Source: Marinilabiliaceae bacterium (GTDB lineage Bacteria; Bacteroidota; Bacteroidia; Bacteroidales; Marinilabiliaceae). Taken from it: a DNA stretch of 47,382 nt. The stretch covers positions 1 through 47,382 of the forward strand of contig JABUTU010000020.1 in assembly GCA_021443545.1 (NCBI GenBank), given 5' to 3'. Under the pieces are notes generated by a model. It saw nothing but the letters and a program-made list of their open reading frames with translations, had not been told where the DNA came from and searched no databases. Made by a program: the position numbers and the translations under genes. Position 1 is the first letter of the stretch, and every line of letters starts with the position of its first letter. Below, piece by piece: positions 44,534-47,382 of the stretch.

Positions 44534-45010
44534 TTAGAAACGGAAGTGTGCAAATGCGCGGTTTGCCTCTGCCATCTTATGCATATCCTCTTTGCGCTTG
44601 TATGCTGCACCTTCGTTGTTGTATGCTGCAACAATTTCAGCAGAAAGTTTCTCAGCCATTGAGTGGCCTGAACGTTTGCGTGAGTAGAGAATCATATTCT
44701 TGATAGCGAGCGATGCCTTACGCTCAGGACGGATCTCTGTAGGCACCTGGAATGTAGCACCACCTACACGGCGGCTCTTTACCTCAACCGTAGGAGTGAT
44801 GTTCTCCAATGCTTTCTTGAAGTACTCCAAAACTGGTTTACCCTCCTTCTCTGCCTTGTCATTGATACGATCAAGTGCATCATAGAGAATCGTAAATGCA
44901 ATTGACTTCTTTCCGTCAACCATCAAGTTGTTCACGAACTGTGTTACCAATGTATCACCAAACTTTGGATCTGGTAACAAAACTCTTTTTTTAGGCGTAG
45001 CCTTTCTCAT
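44534..45010 (-). CDS. rpsG: 30S ribosomal protein S7
   Basis: A 158-residue S7 ([36 protein letters not shown], ending NRAFAHFRF), a primary 16S rRNA 3'-domain binder. The gap to rpsL (139 bp, 45011-45149) is long for this operon; it holds a short TTGAAA/TTTCAA hairpin near 45030-45049 and no promoter box that I can recognise, so it may serve S7 autoregulation as in other bacteria. Confidence 0.98.
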   Translation of the reverse strand: MRKATPKKRVLLPDPKFGDTLVTQFVNNLMVDGKKSIAFTILYDALDRINDKAEKEGKPVLEYFKKALENITPTVEVKSRRVGGATFQVPTEIRPERKASLAIKNMILYSRKRSGHSMAEKLSAEIVAAYNNEGAAYKRKEDMHKMAEANRAFAHFRF

Positions 45011-45149
45011 TTTCTTTCTTTGTTTGAAATTTCAGTGTTTCAATTATCAAGCTGTCTTTATCACATGTCTTCAACCTAAGTGGTTTACTCAACTGGAACT
45101 ATACAACTGTCAAACAAAACTCACGAAATGTGATTCTTTAATTCTTTAA

Positions 45150-45557
45150 TTACTTCTTCTTTGCAGGAGCTGCACCGCCCTTACCTGCCTTAGGACGCTT
45201 AGCACCGTACTTAGAACGACGCTGCATACGACCATCTACACCACTTGCATCAAGTGTTCCTCGTACAAGGTGATAACGTACACCTGGAAGGTCCTTTACA
45301 CGACCACCACGAACAAGAACGATTGAGTGTTCCTGAAGGTTGTGTCCCTCTCCTGGAATGTATGCATTCACCTCTTTGCCGTTCGTCAAACGTACACGGG
45401 CTACTTTACGCATAGCTGAATTAGGTTTCTTAGGCGTGGTTGTATACACACGTACACACACACCACGACGTTGCGGACATGACGCAAGTGCTGGTGACTT
45501 GCTCTTGTCCTCGAGTTTGGTGCGACCCTTGCGCACCAACTGCTGAATGGTAGGCAT
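45150..45557 (-). CDS. rpsL: 30S ribosomal protein S12
   Basis: A 135-residue S12 beginning [20 protein letters not shown]. The decoding-centre loop [11 protein letters not shown] and the second loop [14 protein letters not shown] carry the wild-type lysines, so no common streptomycin-resistance substitution is seen. The lysine- and alanine-rich tail (APAKKK) is usual in Bacteroidetes. First gene of the str operon, about 85 bp downstream of a TACCTTTG box. In relatives rpoC lies upstream; here an unknown membrane protein does. Confidence 0.98.
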   Translation of the reverse strand: MPTIQQLVRKGRTKLEDKSKSPALASCPQRRGVCVRVYTTTPKKPNSAMRKVARVRLTNGKEVNAYIPGEGHNLQEHSIVLVRGGRVKDLPGVRYHLVRGTLDASGVDGRMQRRSKYGAKRPKAGKGGAAPAKKK

Positions 45558-45640
45558 TGTTAAACTTTTTGTTTAATTTGTTTATATTGAAATTGTTGCT
45601 GCCGCATAACTAACATTCACATGTAGTCACTTAGCGGGCG

Positions 45641-45648
45641 CAAAGGTA
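45641..45648 (-). promoter_or_regulatory. -7 box of the str operon
   Basis: TACCTTTG on the minus strand (45648-45641) matches TAnnTTTG exactly, 84 bp before the rpsL ATG. The nearest TTTG (45666-45663) is only 14 nt upstream. Confidence 0.6.
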
Positions 45649-45705
45649 TATCATTTTTTTCTCAAACACAATATTTTGCAGAAAAATCAAAAATTACTCC
45701 TCTAC

Positions 45706-46329
45706 TTACAGCTCTATACTGCTCTCATCGGCAAATTCTAACGCTTTATACCTTATAGTCTTTCCCCTGTCATCACATTGCGCAACAACTAAAACCTCCT
45801 CAAGATCTTTACTTTTCAACGATTGCTCATACACCTTCATCGAAATAGGTATCGTCCAATTACTACCTCTACCCTCCCAATAACGTGTATATGACATCAG
45901 CTTACGCTCTTCATCCTCGCCAAGAAACAACCCGAAACATGAGAAATTCATCATCTTGATACAAAACCGCTCCACTGGTGGCACCTCCGCAAAATACCAT
46001 TTGATGGGCACACTCTCCACTGGGCGCAAACAAAGTAGGCACTGATTATCCTTAATTTCATCCACCCTGATATTATTCTGCCGCCTTCCACACTCATTTA
46101 CATCTATGCGAACTATCTCACACCTGACCTTGACTGGCTCACTACTTCTCTCCCCCGACAAATAAAACAACAACGAAAAGAAGTTTACTATCCAAAAAAG
46201 GACAAATAGCACTAACGAAGACCATACAACAGATTGCATCTTCCGCTCAAACAATCTGTACGATATCCTTATTATCCAGACAGCTACTGCTACAAAAAGT
46301 AATATAAAACAAAAATAAAAAAGCGTCAT
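45706..46329 (-). CDS. Unrecognised membrane protein with two TM helices
   Basis: A 207-residue protein that I cannot assign to a family. TM helices lie at about residues 3-23 and 33-57, with a basic connecting stretch (SYRLFERKMQS). The remaining 145 residues form a soluble domain containing several cysteines (NECGRR, NQCLLCLRP, NFSCFG, VAQCDD) and aromatic-rich strands. With the short loop between the helices, both termini are probably on the same side. It lies upstream of rpsL on the same strand, 150 bp away and with a separate promoter box. No functional link to ribosomal genes is implied. Confidence 0.7.
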   Translation of the reverse strand: MTLFYFCFILLFVAVAVWIIRISYRLFERKMQSVVWSSLVLFVLFWIVNFFSLLFYLSGERSSEPVKVRCEIVRIDVNECGRRQNNIRVDEIKDNQCLLCLRPVESVPIKWYFAEVPPVERFCIKMMNFSCFGLFLGEDEERKLMSYTRYWEGRGSNWTIPISMKVYEQSLKSKDLEEVLVVAQCDDRGKTIRYKALEFADESSIEL

Positions 46330-46369
46330 ACGATTTACCTCGTCATCTCATCATCTCCTCTCAAAAAAG

Positions 46370-46377
46370 CAAATTTA
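46370..46377 (-). promoter_or_regulatory. Possible -7 box of the unknown membrane protein gene
   Basis: TAAATTTG on the minus strand (46377-46370) fits TAnnTTTG, about 41 bp before the ATG at 46329. No matching -33 element. Confidence 0.35.
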
Positions 46378-46624
46378 CAGATTTGTCTCAACATCAGAAT
46401 ACGTAATTACTCGTATTTATTTATTTATTATTTCAGACGTTTTATATATTATATTCATAAGCTCATTAAAATAAGAGCGATTAATAGAAATCCTTAGTAA
46501 AGCTTTACATTAAAACACGACTTTACAAATTCACATTCTGCTTAAGTCCTTAGAAACTACACCAAAATCAATACAGCTTATCAACTTTATCGTTGTACAA
46601 TAGCCTACTTTTAAAAACATTTTC

Positions 46625-46632
46625 TACCTTTG
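46625..46632 (+). promoter_or_regulatory. -7 box of the toxin-antitoxin operon
   Basis: TACCTTTG fits TAnnTTTG exactly and lies 30 bp before the ATG at 46662. No TTTG at -33, as often in regulated operons. Confidence 0.55.
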
Positions 46633-46661
46633 CAAGAAATTCCAAATATAATCAGAAACCA

Positions 46662-47015
46662 ATGGTAACAAAAGAACAAGTAGAGTCGTTTCTGAACGAA
46701 CTTCACACCAAAATGAAGATATTTGGCATCATCTTCCGAGATGACCGTGCAAAAAATAGAGAAACACTGGAACAGTTAAACATCGTTCCTTCGTTCCGAA
46801 GAGTTGTCATTGAGAACCTGAAGACAGAGGATTATGTGCAGGGCCCAGTCGTTGACGAACTCAACAGACTTGGTGAGATGTGGGTCTTTGGCAAAGACGT
46901 ACGAGGTCGTGAAATCTACATAAAAGTCCAGATTGCAGTCACAACGAGTCAAACCATCTGCATCTCGTTCCATTTTGCAGAACATCCGTTAGTATATCCA
47001 TTCAAAGAGCAGTAA
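46662..47015 (+). CDS. Putative type II toxin (MqsR-like)
   Basis: A 117-residue protein (MVTKEQVESFLNELHTKMK, IFGIIFRDDRAKNRETL, FRRVVIENLKTEDYVQGP, MWVFGKDVRGREIYIKVQI, CISFHFAEHPLVYPFKEQ). The last two segments have the strand pattern of MqsR/RelE-fold ribonuclease toxins, and proteins of this kind in Bacteroidetes commonly precede an MqsA-type antitoxin gene, as here. MqsR is slightly shorter (98). The ATG at 46662 fits the -7 box at 46625; upstream in-frame sequence would overlap the promoter. The next gene starts 2 bp after its stop. Toxicity is inferred from similarity and context. Confidence 0.65.
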   Translation: MVTKEQVESFLNELHTKMKIFGIIFRDDRAKNRETLEQLNIVPSFRRVVIENLKTEDYVQGPVVDELNRLGEMWVFGKDVRGREIYIKVQIAVTTSQTICISFHFAEHPLVYPFKEQ

Positions 47016-47017
47016 CT

Positions 47018-47382
47018 ATGCTAAGTCCATATACAGGGAAGGAGATGAAAGTCGTTTACGAGCCACGCACATGGAACTTCCGCGGTGAGGAGTACGACTA
47101 TATCCACACCGCATATCGATGCGAAGAGACGGGTGAACAGTTCACTACGTGTGAAAGTGACGATGCAGGCTATTTTCAGGTAGCTAACCAGTACCGCATC
47201 AAGTATGGCATCCCGTTTACCGACGAGATAATTGCCGTACGCAATCGTTATGGTGTGTCGGCAGCAAAGATGTCTGCCATACTCGGCATTGGCACAAATC
47301 AATGGAGATTGTATGAGACAGGTGAGGTGCCAAGCGTTTCCAATGGCCGTATGATTCGTAGCATTATGAATCCAAAGGTCTT
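47018..47382 (+). CDS. Putative antitoxin, MqsA-like N-terminus and HTH domain (cut by window edge)
   Basis: At least 121 residues, running off the window. The N-terminal part (MLSPYTGKEMKVVYEPRTW, then YRCEETGEQFTTCESDD) resembles the zinc-ribbon-like start of MqsA antitoxins, though the paired CxxC zinc sites are not seen. An HTH_XRE-type domain follows (VRNRYGVSAAKMSAILGI, GTNQWRLYETGEVPSVSNG). In Bacteroidetes such starts usually lead into a Panacea (DUF4065) toxin-neutralising domain, which would lie beyond the edge. Position 2 bp after the toxin stop fits the toxin-first order of mqsRA. It should repress its own promoter. Confidence 0.65.
   Translation, partial: MLSPYTGKEMKVVYEPRTWNFRGEEYDYIHTAYRCEETGEQFTTCESDDAGYFQVANQYRIKYGIPFTDEIIAVRNRYGVSAAKMSAILGIGTNQWRLYETGEVPSVSNGRMIRSIMNPKV

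Larger units (their letters stand above)
46330..46661. other. Divergent intergenic region before the toxin-antitoxin genes
   Basis: This 332-bp AT-rich gap contains the two -7 boxes listed separately, a 12-bp perfect palindrome GTAAAGCTTTAC (46497-46508) and a small AATACG/CGTATT inverted repeat near 46399-46418. I see no gene in it. Confidence 0.5.

Noticed and set aside
23722..45557. The PUL as a recently integrated mobile element
   Set aside because: No integrase, transposase, direct repeats or tRNA target at either end; the rearrangement of the ribosomal cluster can be explained by ordinary genome shuffling.
1..47382. CRISPR array or tandem repeat array
   Set aside because: No regularly spaced repeats were seen on reading through the window.

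Overview
The window looks like the chromosome of a member of the Bacteroidales, most likely Prevotellaceae or a close relative. Four things point there: SusC/SusD pairs with a hybrid two-component regulator, DUF4835 and PorE-like proteins, promoters of the Bacteroidetes type (TTTG, 19-21 nt, TAnnTTTG) and an almost complete lack of Shine-Dalgarno sites. There are no insertion sequences, no CRISPR arrays and no rRNA. One tRNA-Trp is cut by the left edge. Species cannot be fixed from what is visible.

Layout from left to right. (1) 1-2400: tRNA-Trp (partial), tuf and a PfkB sugar kinase, all on the minus strand. (2) 2500-7560, plus strand: an Fsr-type MFS exporter, an SNF-family sodium symporter, a membrane-anchored helix-hairpin-helix protein, meso-diaminopimelate dehydrogenase and rpsU, followed by a structured 3' region and a terminator. 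(3) 7780-14070, minus strand: a tight six-gene housekeeping operon, mltG-ftsE-coaBC-DUF4835-recN-DUF2520, with a promoter just before mltG. (4) A GH3 lipoprotein glycosidase (minus), then asnA-suhB-glycosyltransferase (plus) and murB (minus). (5) 21220-23712, plus strand: an outer-membrane beta-barrel protein and a PorE-like TPR/PD40/CRD protein that lacks the usual OmpA domain, separated by a hairpin terminator.

(6) 23720-41860, minus strand: a polysaccharide utilisation locus. In transcription order it reads GH127/146 beta-L-arabinofuranosidase, GH43, GH115 alpha-glucuronidase, hybrid two-component system, SusC, SusD and GH29 alpha-L-fucosidase. The enzyme set suggests a side-chain-rich glucuronoarabinoxylan, or possibly arabinogalactan. 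All the enzymes are exo-acting or debranching; no endo-xylanase and no SusE/F-type surface glycan-binding protein is present. The regulator has its own promoter and terminator inside the locus. Inverted TTGCAA-centred repeats lie upstream of both susC and the regulator and are candidate operators.

(7) 42010-45660, minus strand: rpsL-rpsG-fusA-rpsJ (str operon). It ends in a strong terminator after rpsJ instead of running into rplC, so the usual ribosomal supercluster is broken here, with the PUL on one side and accessory genes on the other. (8) 45700-47382: an unrecognised two-TM protein (minus) and a toxin-antitoxin pair (plus) resembling MqsR plus an MqsA/Panacea-type antitoxin, the second gene cut by the right edge.

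The best leads for something new are the TTGCAA operator pattern, the structured RNA-like region after rpsU, the OmpA-less PorE-like pair and the edge toxin-antitoxin module.
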